From: Thiodiazotropha sp040791665
Lineage (GTDB): Bacteria; Pseudomonadota; Gammaproteobacteria; Chromatiales; Chromatiaceae
Length of the DNA stretch: 64,000 nucleotides
Direction of reading: 5' to 3'
Assembly: GCA_040791665.1 (NCBI GenBank)
Contig: JBFNNX010000031.1
Coordinates: forward strand, 1-64,000
The notes under the pieces are model-generated. The model had not been told where the DNA came from. It did not search any database and was given only the letters and a program-made list of their open reading frames with translations. The position numbers and the translations under genes were made by a program. This document shows, piece after piece, positions 6,995 through 16,229 of the stretch (position 1 is the first letter of the stretch; every line of letters starts with the position of its first letter).

Positions 6995-8551
6995 TCAACC
7001 CTCCTGGGTAACGCGAATGATTTCGTCGATCGTGGTATCGCCACTGAGTACGCGCTTCATTCCATCCTGACGAATACTGTCGCTCATGGTTCTGGCATGC
7101 TCCAGCATTTCGATTTCGCCGCTGCCTTTGTGGATCAGGTTGCGCAATGTCTCATCGATGGTGATGAGTTCATAGATACCCGTCCTGCCGAGATAGCCAT
7201 GGGTATGGCACTTCTCGCACCCCGTTGAGGTATAGAGCGTAACCTCCTCGGTTGCGGGACGCTCTATCATCTGTAGCTCCTCTTCACTGGCCGTGTATGG
7301 TGACTTGCAGTGCGGGCATAGGGTGCGCACCAGGCGCTGGGCGAGTACCCCGATCAGGCTGGATGAGAGCAGAAAGGGCTCTACACCCATGTCGCGAAGA
7401 CGGGTAATACTGCCGATGGCGGTATTGGTATGCAGACTCGACATCACCAGATGGCCGGTCAGACTGGCCTGAACGGCGATCTGGGCGGTTTCCAGGTCCC
7501 GGATCTCACCCACCATCACCACATCCGGGTCCTGGCGCAAGATGGCACGCAAACCGCGCGCGAAGGTGAGATCGACCTTGTTGTTAACCTGAGTCTGGCC
7601 GATGCCGTCGAGGTAATATTCGATGGGATCTTCAACGGTAACGATATTACGGCTCTGGGTGTTGAGTCGGCTCAGGGCCGCATACAGGGTGGTGGTTTTA
7701 CCGGAGCCCGTGGGTCCTGTTACCAGAAAGATGCCGTGCGGTCGTTTGATGATTCCCGGATCGACCTGCAGCAGGAGTTCCTTCGACATGCCGAGTTGTT
7801 CCAGATCGAGCCGTCCCGCCTGCTTGTCCAGCAGACGTAAAACCACACGTTCGCCATAACTGGACGGGAGGGTGGAGACACGAACGTCCACTGGACGGTT
7901 ACCTACTTTGAGGGATATTCGTCCATCCTGCGGGATGCGCTTTTCGGCAATATCGAGCTGGGCCATGACCTTGATGCGTGAGACCAGAAAAGATGACACG
8001 GTACGCGGCGGGGTGAGGACTTCACGCAATACGCCATCGACACGGAAACGCACGACCAGGCGATTTTCGTAGGGTTCGATATGGATATCGGAGGCCTGCT
8101 CCTTGATCGCTTCGGTAAACAGGGCATTGATCAGTCTGATTATCGGGGCATCGTCGTCGCTCTCAAGCAGATCTTCAGGCTGGTTCAGCGCCCGTGCCGC
8201 ATTGTCGAGGTCGATATCGTCGCCCATGGTCTCCATGATCTGACTGGACTGTTTCGAACCCGCTTCATAGATCTGCGAAAGCTGTTTCTCCAGCGTCTCC
8301 TCATCGACCTGGGTATAGATCAAGGGTTGCGAAAAGAGCCTGCGCACCTCATTGAGCACACCTAGCGAGACCCCCGGTTTATGTATCAGCTGTAGTTGAT
8401 TCTGCTCATCGTCCTTGACGATGACGACACCATGGCGACGCGCGAATGCATAGGGCAGTTGGACCGGTGTCTGTGTGGTCTCGTCAAGCAATACGGATTC
8501 CGCAGTGAGCTCGTCGACCATCTGCGAAGAGGGTGAGGAATTCTCAGACAT
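6995..8551 (-). CDS. gspE: Type II secretion ATPase GspE
   Basis: The 518-residue cytoplasmic hexameric ATPase that powers pseudopilus assembly. From the chosen start it has an N1E/GspL-binding domain (about 30-110), an N2E domain, Walker A 'GPTGSGKTTT' with K285, a Walker B/His-box region ('LRAILRQDPDVVMVGEIRD'), and the tetracysteine zinc site 'CPHCK...CEKCH' near 425-465, which marks GspE rather than most PilB-like proteins. The frame is open to 8650, but ATG 8551 has an AGAAAGG site just upstream and starts 16 bases after gspD stops, so it is preferred. Confidence 0.95.
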   Translation of the reverse strand: MSENSSPSSQMVDELTAESVLLDETTQTPVQLPYAFARRHGVVIVKDDEQNQLQLIHKPGVSLGVLNEVRRLFSQPLIYTQVDEETLEKQLSQIYEAGSKQSSQIMETMGDDIDLDNAARALNQPEDLLESDDDAPIIRLINALFTEAIKEQASDIHIEPYENRLVVRFRVDGVLREVLTPPRTVSSFLVSRIKVMAQLDIAEKRIPQDGRISLKVGNRPVDVRVSTLPSSYGERVVLRLLDKQAGRLDLEQLGMSKELLLQVDPGIIKRPHGIFLVTGPTGSGKTTTLYAALSRLNTQSRNIVTVEDPIEYYLDGIGQTQVNNKVDLTFARGLRAILRQDPDVVMVGEIRDLETAQIAVQASLTGHLVMSSLHTNTAIGSITRLRDMGVEPFLLSSSLIGVLAQRLVRTLCPHCKSPYTASEEELQMIERPATEEVTLYTSTGCEKCHTHGYLGRTGIYELITIDETLRNLIHKGSGEIEMLEHARTMSDSIRQDGMKRVLSGDTTIDEIIRVTQEG

Positions 8552-8567
8552 GTGCCTTTCTCTCCGA

Positions 8568-10574
8568 TCAGCGTTCGGGTTCCAGCTCGTCATCATCAAA
8601 TGGCGGGGCGAGGGTGCCGAAGCGCGGCGGTAGTACCGGCATCTCCTCATCCGACATCAGACTCACACCCTCCTGCTTCATCTTAAGCTGCTGGGCACGG
8701 AAGAAGTTGTATTTGTCGCTGGCGATCTGGGTGTTTATGGCGTCATCACGAATCACCACAGGACGCAGGAAGACCATCAGGTTACGTTTTATCTTGGTTG
8801 TCCTGTTGGAGCGAAACAGCGCTCCCAGCAAGGGGACGTCGCCAAGCAACGGAACCTTCTCTTCGGTCTGTTGCAGATCCTCCTCGATCAGTCCGCCCAG
8901 CACGATGGTATTGCCATCGTCCACCATGACAACGGTCTTGATGGTTCGTTTGTTGGTGACGATATCGCTGGTCCCAGAACTGGCGGAGGCGTTGATGCTG
9001 GAGATCTCCTGTTCGATCTCCAGTTGAATCGAGTTGCCTTCGTTGATCTGTGGTTTGACTTTGAGGGTCAGGCCCACATCTTCCCTCTGCACGGTCTGGA
9101 AGGGGTTTACCGAGTTGCTGACTCCACCGGTCGAACTGTAAGAGCCGGTGATGAAGGGCACATTCTGGCCGATTACGATCTCAGCTTCCTGGTTGTCCAG
9201 GGTGGTGATGGTGGGTGTGGAGAGGATGTTGGTGGTGGAATCGCTCTCCAGGGCCTGGATCAGGGCGGCGAAATTGATCCGGTCGCTGTTGAATCGTCCA
9301 AAGCCGAGTGAGGTGCCTGGACCGAGCGAAACCCCGGTTCCGGCGGCCGCTGCGGAGGCTATGTCCGAAATCGCGGGAGAGCCCAGGTTGATGACGCCGA
9401 TGGGGCCTTTGTCATCCGGACTGCCGTCGACGATCCATTGCACGCCGAGCTGTTTCGCCTTGTCGTAGGAGACCTCGGCAATGATCGCCTCCACCAGAAC
9501 TTGGGCTCGGCGGATATCGAGTTTGCGGATAATCGCCTGCAGGGCCCTGAATTGATCCGGCGGTGCGGTGATGATCAGGGCATTCGCCGCCTCATCGGCC
9601 TGGATGTTGATCGGCAGCGTGGGTTTTCCCTTGGCCCCCGCCTTGCCGCCTCCCTGCTTGGTCTCATCCAGATTTTCGCTGACACCCGTCAATACCTGCA
9701 CCAGGTCTGTGGCGTTGGCGTACTTCAGGTAGATGACCTGGGCGTTGCCTTCATTGTCGAAAGGTGTGTCGAGGTGTTCGATGATTACCCGCGAGCGTAA
9801 TCTTGCCGTCGGATCGCCGCTGATCAATACACTGTTGGTACGTTCGTCTGCGACCAGTTTGGTGGCATTCTTCTGACCCTTCGCTGCAGGGGTCTGCAGT
9901 CCGTTGAGGATGCGTACCACCTCGGAAGCGGAGGCATGCTGCAGCGTGATTACCTCGATCGAGCTGTCGCTTACCCGGTCGATCTGATCGATGATCTTCA
10001 TCAGCCGGTCAACATTCTGACGGCGGTCGGAGATGATCAGGACATTGGTGTCCGGATAGGCGGCGAGATGGCCCTCCTGGGGTATCAGGGGCCGCAGGAT
10101 CGGTACCAGTTGCGCGGAGGTGACATTCTTGACCTGGATGATGCGGGTGACGATTTGATCCCCAGGCAGTTGTCCGAGCGCGTTGACTGTGGGGATGCCA
10201 CCCTGCTTGGCCTTCACATCGGGGACCACCTTGATCACATCGCCGCTGGGTATGGTTGAAAAACCATGCACTTCGAGGATGGAGAGGAATACCTGATAGA
10301 ATTCATCGCGATCCATCGGGTGGGCTGAGATAACTGTCACTTTCCCCTTCACTCTGGGATCGATGACGAAATTCTTCCCGGTGTGCTCCGATACCGTCTT
10401 GATCAAGGCCTCTATGTCGGCATTGTTCAGGTTGAGGGTAATCTGCTCAGCATGGCCAAGTGGAATCCACGAAAGATTGAGCAGGACAACGGTGTACAGC
10501 ATGAGGGCCAGGCGTGAGAACAGGCCGGTGCGCGGGTGCTGTCTGTCCATGAAAAGGGTTGGCAAAATACTCAT
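8568..10574 (-). CDS. gspD: Type II secretion outer-membrane secretin GspD
   Basis: A 668-residue secretin forming the outer-membrane channel. The signal peptide (about 20-42, ending 'LGHAEQ') is followed by domain N0 ('ITLNLNNADIEALIKTVSEHTGKNFVIDP'), then N1-N3 repeats, then the C-terminal secretin domain with the 'VPFITGSYSS' cap-gate region and 'VPLLGDVPLLGALFR'. The C-terminal tail (about 630-668) may be the pilotin-binding S domain. The N3 domain contains a 'KQGGGKAGAKGK' insert. A 208-base gap with a 22-bp palindrome separates it from gspN upstream. Confidence 0.95.
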   Translation of the reverse strand: MSILPTLFMDRQHPRTGLFSRLALMLYTVVLLNLSWIPLGHAEQITLNLNNADIEALIKTVSEHTGKNFVIDPRVKGKVTVISAHPMDRDEFYQVFLSILEVHGFSTIPSGDVIKVVPDVKAKQGGIPTVNALGQLPGDQIVTRIIQVKNVTSAQLVPILRPLIPQEGHLAAYPDTNVLIISDRRQNVDRLMKIIDQIDRVSDSSIEVITLQHASASEVVRILNGLQTPAAKGQKNATKLVADERTNSVLISGDPTARLRSRVIIEHLDTPFDNEGNAQVIYLKYANATDLVQVLTGVSENLDETKQGGGKAGAKGKPTLPINIQADEAANALIITAPPDQFRALQAIIRKLDIRRAQVLVEAIIAEVSYDKAKQLGVQWIVDGSPDDKGPIGVINLGSPAISDIASAAAAGTGVSLGPGTSLGFGRFNSDRINFAALIQALESDSTTNILSTPTITTLDNQEAEIVIGQNVPFITGSYSSTGGVSNSVNPFQTVQREDVGLTLKVKPQINEGNSIQLEIEQEISSINASASSGTSDIVTNKRTIKTVVMVDDGNTIVLGGLIEEDLQQTEEKVPLLGDVPLLGALFRSNRTTKIKRNLMVFLRPVVIRDDAINTQIASDKYNFFRAQQLKMKQEGVSLMSDEEMPVLPPRFGTLAPPFDDDELEPER

Positions 10575-10690
10575 TGTTGAATCGGTTCCATCGAAGTCTC
10601 GCGCCCTAATCGCGGCACCCGTGGGCGGTTGATTTGGGGCAGGATCAGATGTGGATGGTGAAAATCTTTATTCATCATGGGTTTATGTTA

Positions 10691-10712
10691 AATATATAAT
10701 GCATTATATATT
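10691..10712. promoter_or_regulatory. Perfect 22-bp AT-rich palindrome in the gspN-gspD gap
   Basis: Bases 10691-10701 (AATATATAATG) and 10702-10712 (CATTATATATT) are exact reverse complements with no spacer. It lies about 116 bases before the gspD start, in the only long gap in the operon (10575-10782). It contains TATAAT on both strands. It could be an operator or an internal promoter for gspDEF and the lipoprotein; no good -35 is visible at 17 bases. Confidence 0.6.
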
Positions 10713-10782
10713 AGCAGATGATGGGGCGTTGGCATACAGGTCCGAATCGGCCTCGATAGTTGCTCCCGATCACAGAAAATAC

Positions 10783-11541
10783 CTATAGGCTGCCGCTGAA
10801 ACTGATTCGATAACTACCGTCGGGTTGGCTCTTTGCAACGGCCTTCAGTGCGCTGCTCAATCCGGGGTCTGATTCCGCGCCAGGTTTGATTGCACCGCTC
10901 AGATTATAGTTTCCTTCGTTACTGAGACTCAGTTCACCGTCTACCGATGTGCCGCCGCCCAGGTCGTTGATCTTGATATTGATACTGCCGTTATCGTCGG
11001 TTGTCACTTCAGCTTTGAGATTGCCCTCTTTGAGGCTGAAGGGGCTAAGCAGAGCCGGATTAAGCCATTTGATCTCTCCTTCAGCCGAGGTGACGCGTTC
11101 AGTCTCGATGGCGACATGACTCAGATTGAGTTCAACATCCCCCTCGACGCTAATCTGGTTGAGGTCCGCCATTTTGGCAATCATCGATGCCGGGAGTTGT
11201 CCCTCTACATTCTTCAGTTGGAAACCGCCGCCCAGGGTGCGGGCGAAATTGGTATCGACCTTGTTGTTCATGTGCCGCAGTTCGAGATCGAAACTGATCC
11301 TGCCCAGAAGCAGGCCGATCGGGGCGAAGCGCCACTTCAGTTTGTCGAGGGGCGTTCCCTGATAATTGATGGCTTCCATTTTACCCCGCCAGAGACTTCC
11401 TTTCATGGTTGCGTAGGAGAAGGGCAGCTTGCCGTTATCGGCCAGTGCCCAGCCCATGATGTGTTGCGCCGGCATTCCCGCAAGCAGAAAAATCAGGTAG
11501 CCACCCAAGCCGATCAATAGATAACTCCACCAGCGCATCAA
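10783..11541 (-). CDS. gspN: Type II secretion protein GspN
   Basis: A 252-residue protein with one N-terminal membrane helix (about 5-22) and a large periplasmic beta-rich domain, matching the GspN/PulN family, an accessory and often dispensable component. 'WALADNGKLPFSYATMKGSLWRGK' and the later 'LEGNL/DLGGGTSVDGELSLSNEGNYNLSGAI'-like segments are typical of its beta-solenoid-like fold. It overlaps the end of gspM by 4 bases (ATGA). No gspC lies on either side, although C and N often sit together. Confidence 0.85.
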   Translation of the reverse strand: MMRWWSYLLIGLGGYLIFLLAGMPAQHIMGWALADNGKLPFSYATMKGSLWRGKMEAINYQGTPLDKLKWRFAPIGLLLGRISFDLELRHMNNKVDTNFARTLGGGFQLKNVEGQLPASMIAKMADLNQISVEGDVELNLSHVAIETERVTSAEGEIKWLNPALLSPFSLKEGNLKAEVTTDDNGSINIKINDLGGGTSVDGELSLSNEGNYNLSGAIKPGAESDPGLSSALKAVAKSQPDGSYRISFSGSL

Positions 11542-12029
11542 GATCCTCCTTCCCGCTGCAGGACCAGCCTTGCATTGACCAGTCCCGGTTTGTCTTGTCT
11601 ATCGATCGTCAGGGAGTCGATTTCGATGGCGTGGGTTTGGGTCAGCTGCCCCAGCCATTTGATGATGGTGTCGAATGGAGCCTCTTCGATCCATAATTGA
11701 ACGGCATTGTCACCCTGGGGTTTAATACGCTGGATCTGTTGTCTCAGTCGGATTTTCTTTGCCGTTCTATCGACCAGAGTGAGCAGTGCCTCATTGCTGC
11801 CGGTGCCTTTTCCTCTTTGTTGGTTACGCAGGCTTTTGACCAGATCGAGGTTGTCCTGCATCCAGTTCAGCGTGAGCTGTTGACTTTCGACCAGCAGTGC
11901 CTTCTTGTCCAGCGCCTGATTGAATGGGCGCCACAACAACAGATAGACAAGCAGCAGTAAGATGGCTGCAGCGCCGATCATCAGGGCCATGTGCTCCTGG
12001 GGTGTTTTTGACTGCCACCACTCCTTCAT
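11538..12029 (-). CDS. gspM: Type II secretion protein GspM
   Basis: A 163-residue bitopic inner-membrane protein: a short cytoplasmic start ('MKEWWQSKTPQEHMALM'), one helix at about 16-34, and a periplasmic ferredoxin-like domain (about 75-160). It partners with GspL to anchor GspE and the platform. The gene overlaps gspL by 4 bases upstream and gspN by 4 bases downstream, so translation is probably coupled. Confidence 0.9.
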   Translation of the reverse strand: MKEWWQSKTPQEHMALMIGAAAILLLLVYLLLWRPFNQALDKKALLVESQQLTLNWMQDNLDLVKSLRNQQRGKGTGSNEALLTLVDRTAKKIRLRQQIQRIKPQGDNAVQLWIEEAPFDTIIKWLGQLTQTHAIEIDSLTIDRQDKPGLVNARLVLQREGGS

Positions 12030-13255
12030 GGATTCACTCCACTGATACGTAGATGTGAAGTGACCTGGTTGCCTGTGGCGTTGGCCGAGCGGATCTCAAC
12101 CGCGAGTTTTTTAGCCTCGATGGTCTGTTTTAAATTCTCCAAGGCCTGCAGCTCCTTGATGATTAATTGCAGATCGAGCTTGCCATCCCGGAAGCTTATG
12201 CTTTCCACTGTGGTGTTAGGGCTGCTCTTGATGACCGATGCGGCGGGTACGAAGAGGCTTGTGAATTGCATGAAACTGCCGGAATCACCCCGGCGCAGGC
12301 TCTTTAGCTTCTGTTCCATCTGTACCTTCGGGTCGACGATGCGCTTTACCTCGGGGAAGGCCTGTTGAAAGGTCTCTCTGATCTGTTTGCTGAGCGCGAC
12401 ACTCTGTTGCTCATAGTGGCGGTGTTGCTGGATGCTCATCAGCAGGGTGAGGCCAATGAAAACGGTAGCCAGCACGGCGGCGGGCAGCCAGCGTTTCCAT
12501 TGCAGGGTCAGCTTGTCGACTCGCAGATAATCACCCTGAAGCAGGTTGATCTGCTGTTTTTCGATCAGATTATCGGCAAGCAGGGTGGTCAACTCGGCAT
12601 GGGTATCGAGTTGTTTCGTGCTGATTTCGTAGTCGCCACCAAGCCGGCTTAGATCGATCAGGTCGGTGGAATCAGGGGATTGATAGAGATCGATTTTGCC
12701 CGGGGGATGTTCGCTCTCTTGCTGCAGAGCAAGCCTGAGTATCGCCTCGCCGTTGATGGCGTCGGCGCTCAAGCCCCGCTCTCTATCGGTGCGGACATTC
12801 AGAATCTGACTGTCCTGATAGAGGGTCCAGGCTCCGTTCTCATAGGGTAGAGAGAGCAGATCGGCATAGATAGCGATAGGTTCGATCCCCGCTGTTTCCA
12901 GGGTCTCCAGCCAGTGGTCGAGCCTCTGCCTGGCGATGACTAGGACGGGGGTGATGTCATCGCTGCCGATGTTGCCTGCGGCAAAGTGGAGCTGACTGAC
13001 ATCCTCGGTCAGTTCATTCTCAAGGGAGAATGGAATCGCCTGAATTAGACGCTGCCGGTTTCTGGTCGGGATCCGGACCTCGGTGATGAGCAGTTCGGTG
13101 GCGGGTATAAAAACCAGGGTTCGTCTGCCTTTCGCCAATTTCGCAGCATCCGCCAGGGTCCCTTCTGCCGGTTGCGGATTGGCGCCGCCCTTGATCAGCC
13201 AACTGACCTTGCCACAGTCGCTGTCATGGCACTGAACAACCAAGCGCTCAGCCAT
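12026..13255 (-). CDS. gspL: Type II secretion protein GspL
   Basis: A 409-residue inner-membrane protein with an actin-like cytoplasmic domain (about 1-240) that binds the N-terminal domain of GspE, one membrane helix near 253-271 ('WLPAAVLATVFIGLTLLM'), and a periplasmic ferredoxin-like domain near 330-409. The 'RQRLIQAIPFSLENELTEDVSQLHFA' block (about 47-72) is the family's conserved segment. The gene overlaps gspK by one base upstream and gspM by 4 bases downstream. Confidence 0.92.
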   Translation of the reverse strand: MAERLVVQCHDSDCGKVSWLIKGGANPQPAEGTLADAAKLAKGRRTLVFIPATELLITEVRIPTRNRQRLIQAIPFSLENELTEDVSQLHFAAGNIGSDDITPVLVIARQRLDHWLETLETAGIEPIAIYADLLSLPYENGAWTLYQDSQILNVRTDRERGLSADAINGEAILRLALQQESEHPPGKIDLYQSPDSTDLIDLSRLGGDYEISTKQLDTHAELTTLLADNLIEKQQINLLQGDYLRVDKLTLQWKRWLPAAVLATVFIGLTLLMSIQQHRHYEQQSVALSKQIRETFQQAFPEVKRIVDPKVQMEQKLKSLRRGDSGSFMQFTSLFVPAASVIKSSPNTTVESISFRDGKLDLQLIIKELQALENLKQTIEAKKLAVEIRSANATGNQVTSHLRISGVNP

Positions 13256-14247
13256 TAGAAAGCTCCGAGGGTACGGGAAATGACAACAACATCCTTCTCA
13301 CCCTTATGCAATTGACTGATTAATCTTTGGCTACTGCTTTCCATTCGGACAACCGTCTCCATTTGAAAATATTGACTCTCAACAGAGATTAACGAAGTTA
13401 CTTTTTGAGAGTTTACTTTATTTTCATCCAAAAGTGCTTTTAGTCTCGTGACAAACGCACTCGGTTGTTTGAACGGGTCGTCCTCCCGTTCGCCGGTCAG
13501 CTGCGCTGCATCTGCTTCGCTCAGGTTTTCAACCAATGCCTGGATGATTAGCGTATCTGCGGTGTTGACGTTGATCTTGGTCCTTTCCGGCAGGGTTGTG
13601 ACGTAGGGGGCTAGTTTTTCGAAGACCTCCTGGTCCACGCCCTTTATAAGCCTTAGTTCGGTTGGGCTGGCCATCGCTCCGTTGGCGGTACGGTAGGGTG
13701 GATCCAGATTGAGATATTCGATATCTTCCGCACCATCCGGGTAGAGCGATTTGATATCTTCATCCAACCAGTCAGCGGTGGCTTGAGCGATCGACTCCGG
13801 TAGCTCCAAAATTACCAGGAGACGCTGGAAAAGGGCCAAATTTTCAGCGACTGATTGCTTATCCTCATCGCCGGCCTCTGCCGCCAGATAGAGATTGTTG
13901 AGATTGAATCTGGCTTGCAGATCGGTTGTGACCGCTTGCACCTGGCCGCCCTCGACCGGGGTTGGCGGGAGTTCCTGAGCCCAGTCTTCGTCAAGGCCGT
14001 CATAGTTTCCATCCTGCTTGTTGTTGTTTAGGTCCCTGATCAGCATTCCCCGCGACCAAGCCTCACTACCCAGGGTAAAGAGAAAGCCCTGATCGGCAGC
14101 GAAAATGTTGCTGCTGCGGCGGATATTCAATTGCAGTTCATGGGTCATGGCAACGGCAGCGATGGAGGCTATCGAGACTACGATGATGGCGGTGATCAGG
14201 GCAACGCCTCTTTCATGAATCGACCCGTGGACTGCTATACCTGACAT
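13255..14247 (-). CDS. gspK: Minor pseudopilin GspK
   Basis: A 330-residue minor pseudopilin that caps the pseudopilus tip with GspI and GspJ. The prepilin signal is 'ERG|VALITAIIVVSIASIAAVAM': it lacks Glu at +5, which is diagnostic of GspK. The large globular domain (about 45-330) includes the 'ADWLDEDIKSLYPDGAEDIEYL' region with acidic residues that may bind calcium. Fully processed export needs a prepilin peptidase, which is not in this window. Confidence 0.92.
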   Translation of the reverse strand: MSGIAVHGSIHERGVALITAIIVVSIASIAAVAMTHELQLNIRRSSNIFAADQGFLFTLGSEAWSRGMLIRDLNNNKQDGNYDGLDEDWAQELPPTPVEGGQVQAVTTDLQARFNLNNLYLAAEAGDEDKQSVAENLALFQRLLVILELPESIAQATADWLDEDIKSLYPDGAEDIEYLNLDPPYRTANGAMASPTELRLIKGVDQEVFEKLAPYVTTLPERTKINVNTADTLIIQALVENLSEADAAQLTGEREDDPFKQPSAFVTRLKALLDENKVNSQKVTSLISVESQYFQMETVVRMESSSQRLISQLHKGEKDVVVISRTLGAF

Positions 14248-14253
14248 TAACGC

Positions 14254-14892
14254 TTACCCATTTACTACCGGAACCGGCTGCTTGGCACGGAACAGCCGCC
14301 GAATCGTGCCCCAGTCCTCGAGCTCCAACTTCAGTTCGATCGAGACCGGCAGTGCGCTTGGATCCTCATCCGCTCCTCCGGTTGTCCGGGGTGGCCATTC
14401 CCGCTTCTCCTGCAATGCCTTATCGTAAAAGACCAGTTCCAGGGATGTGATCTCTCCGATCAGTTTCTGTCGGTAAGGCTCACTCTCCCGGGGTCTGTCC
14501 AGGGCGGGCCAGGTGAGTCGGTAGAGTGCGTTATCCTCGTAGACATAGCCGACACGCTGAAGATTGCTGCGTGACAGCCGCATCGGATTGGAAAAGCCGC
14601 CGCGGGTGAGTTCCAACAGGATGCCGGATATACCGCCACTCTTGAGGGCAGGCTGTTGATCGCCGTATTGATCGCGTACCGGCCGAGCCACTAACTGTTC
14701 AATATCCCTCTGCATGAGATTGAGTCCGAGTTGGAGTTTGGAGATGCGTTGGCCGTAAAGGCTGGTCTGGTGTTCTGTGTCGAGGATTATCTTGAGGCCC
14801 GAGTAGACGAATGTCGCGAGGATGGCGAAGATCGTTATGGCGATCAGCAGTTCCAGTAGAGTAAAGCCATGACTTCGAGAGTGGTGTTTCAT
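14254..14892 (-). CDS. gspJ: Minor pseudopilin GspJ
   Basis: A 212-residue minor pseudopilin with the prepilin motif 'HG|FTLLELLIAITIFAILATFVY' (Glu at +5) and the family block 'LQLGLNLMQRDIEQLVARPVRD'. It forms the tip complex with GspI and GspK. It lies 8 bases after gspI and 6 bases before gspK. Confidence 0.93.
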   Translation of the reverse strand: MKHHSRSHGFTLLELLIAITIFAILATFVYSGLKIILDTEHQTSLYGQRISKLQLGLNLMQRDIEQLVARPVRDQYGDQQPALKSGGISGILLELTRGGFSNPMRLSRSNLQRVGYVYEDNALYRLTWPALDRPRESEPYRQKLIGEITSLELVFYDKALQEKREWPPRTTGGADEDPSALPVSIELKLELEDWGTIRRLFRAKQPVPVVNG

Positions 14893-14900
14893 ATTACATT

Positions 14901-15317
14901 CTATATCGGTTGCGACAGAAAACTCACAAGCCGCGTTACGGCTTCATCATCCCCCCTGTTGCGAAACACGGCGATTTCCACCCTGCGTACTCGGTCATCC
15001 GGGGTCTTGCTGACGGTTCGCTGCCAATGCCATTTCTTCAGGCCCATCTCTTCATCGCCCTGTTGTTTCCCGGTTGCCGGCCATTTTTTGCCAATCTGTA
15101 ACTCAGTGATCTGGTTCAGTGCCACCCAGTGTGCCAAGGTTTTGTCCCTTAAATAACCCACGTTGACAGACTGGTTGGCTGCAACCGTGATGATAGAGGC
15201 GAATGCGATTGCCAGTATCGCTAATGCAATCAGGATCTCCAGCAGGGTGAACCCCCTGCTCCTTGAGATATGCGCCTGTAACGCAGAGGCCCGGAAATCG
15301 TCAGTAGGGTGAGACAT
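14901..15317 (-). CDS. gspI: Minor pseudopilin GspI
   Basis: A 138-residue minor pseudopilin that nucleates the pseudopilus tip. The prepilin motif is 'RG|FTLLEILIALAILAIAFASII', followed by the GspI-like 'TLAHWVALNQITELQIGKKWP'. Its ATG at 15317 overlaps the end of gspH by 17 bases, which suggests translational coupling. Confidence 0.93.
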   Translation of the reverse strand: MSHPTDDFRASALQAHISRSRGFTLLEILIALAILAIAFASIITVAANQSVNVGYLRDKTLAHWVALNQITELQIGKKWPATGKQQGDEEMGLKKWHWQRTVSKTPDDRVRRVEIAVFRNRGDDEAVTRLVSFLSQPI

Positions 15318-15822
15318 GATCGAGTGTGCGCTCCCCCATCTCGCTGCCGGTCAGCCTGTAATAACTCTCTATTCGATCGGAACTCAGCTTCAACTCGAAA
15401 GGGGTCATCTCACCGCTGTTGAGCAGTATGATCTCAGGGATGTTCTCCTCTTCGTCCTCTCCCGCCTGCTGTGTGGAGGCAATGCTGAACACCATGCCTT
15501 CCGGCAGCTGGCGTGAATGGAACAGGTTGTCCGTCATCGGTTGCCAGGTCCCTTCTTCCAAGCGCAGAAAGCCATACTCTTCCTCCCTGATATCGACCCC
15601 GATCAAGACAGATCTCAATAGGGCCTCTTCACTTGCCAGTCCGATCAGGTTGGATAGGCGCTGGGCCTCCGTCTTTAACTGGTCTTGCGGCGAACTACGG
15701 CCCAAAGAGAGTGTGACGAAGTTGATCAGGATGCCGATTATGATGACTACCACCATCACCTCGATGAGCGTGAAACCTCGCTGGGCGGCTGATGCGGTGA
15801 TTGATGAGTAGTTTAGCTTCAC
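15301..15822 (-). CDS. gspH: Minor pseudopilin GspH
   Basis: A 173-residue pseudopilin with the prepilin motif 'RG|FTLIEVMVVVIIIGILINFVTL' and a C-terminal GspH beta domain (about 45-170). It starts with GTG at 15822, overlapping the gspG TGA by 4 bases (GTGA). Confidence 0.92.
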   Translation of the reverse strand: MKLNYSSITASAAQRGFTLIEVMVVVIIIGILINFVTLSLGRSSPQDQLKTEAQRLSNLIGLASEEALLRSVLIGVDIREEEYGFLRLEEGTWQPMTDNLFHSRQLPEGMVFSIASTQQAGEDEEENIPEIILLNSGEMTPFELKLSSDRIESYYRLTGSEMGERTLDHVSPY

Positions 15823-16229
15823 TCCAGATTCCAGTTCCCTAAGTCGTCCTCGGCCGATTGCGGATCGAGCCCCGCTGAGTAGATATCGATCACGCCATGG
15901 GTGCCAGGATTGAGAAACAGATAGGGATTGCCCCAGGGATCGGCGGGCAACCTATCCAGATATCCACCCTCTTTCCAATTCCTCGGTTCAGGCGAATCTG
16001 TAGGTTTGCTTACCAATGCCTCAAGACCTTGATCGGTTGTGGGATAGATCATATTGTCGAGTCGATAGAGGTTGAGAGCGGCCTCCAACGCACGGATATC
16101 GCTTTTTGCCTTGGTTATTCGGGCCTGTTCGGGTCTGTCCATGATTTTAGGCACCACAATTGCGGCCAGGATGCTGAGTATGACCACCACAACCATCACT
16201 TCTATGAGTGTGAAACCTTTGAATTTCAT
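15819..16229 (-). CDS. gspG: Major pseudopilin GspG
   Basis: The major subunit of the pseudopilus, 136 residues from ATG 16229. The precursor starts 'MKFKG|FTLIEVMVVVVILSILAAIVVP', with a 5-residue leader as usual for GspG. The globular part has the 'DPWGNPYLFLNPG' and 'DIYSAGLDPQSAEDDLGNW' segments that form the calcium-binding loop. The frame extends upstream to 16307, but that would put about 30 residues before the cleavage site, so the shorter start is preferred. It is the first gene of the operon. Confidence 0.95.
   Translation of the reverse strand: MKFKGFTLIEVMVVVVILSILAAIVVPKIMDRPEQARITKAKSDIRALEAALNLYRLDNMIYPTTDQGLEALVSKPTDSPEPRNWKEGGYLDRLPADPWGNPYLFLNPGTHGVIDIYSAGLDPQSAEDDLGNWNLE

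Noticed and set aside
5777..16229. Type IV pilus locus
   Set aside because: Presence of GspK without Glu+5, GspL, GspM, GspN and a GspG-type major pseudopilin with a 5-residue leader identifies a type II secretion system.
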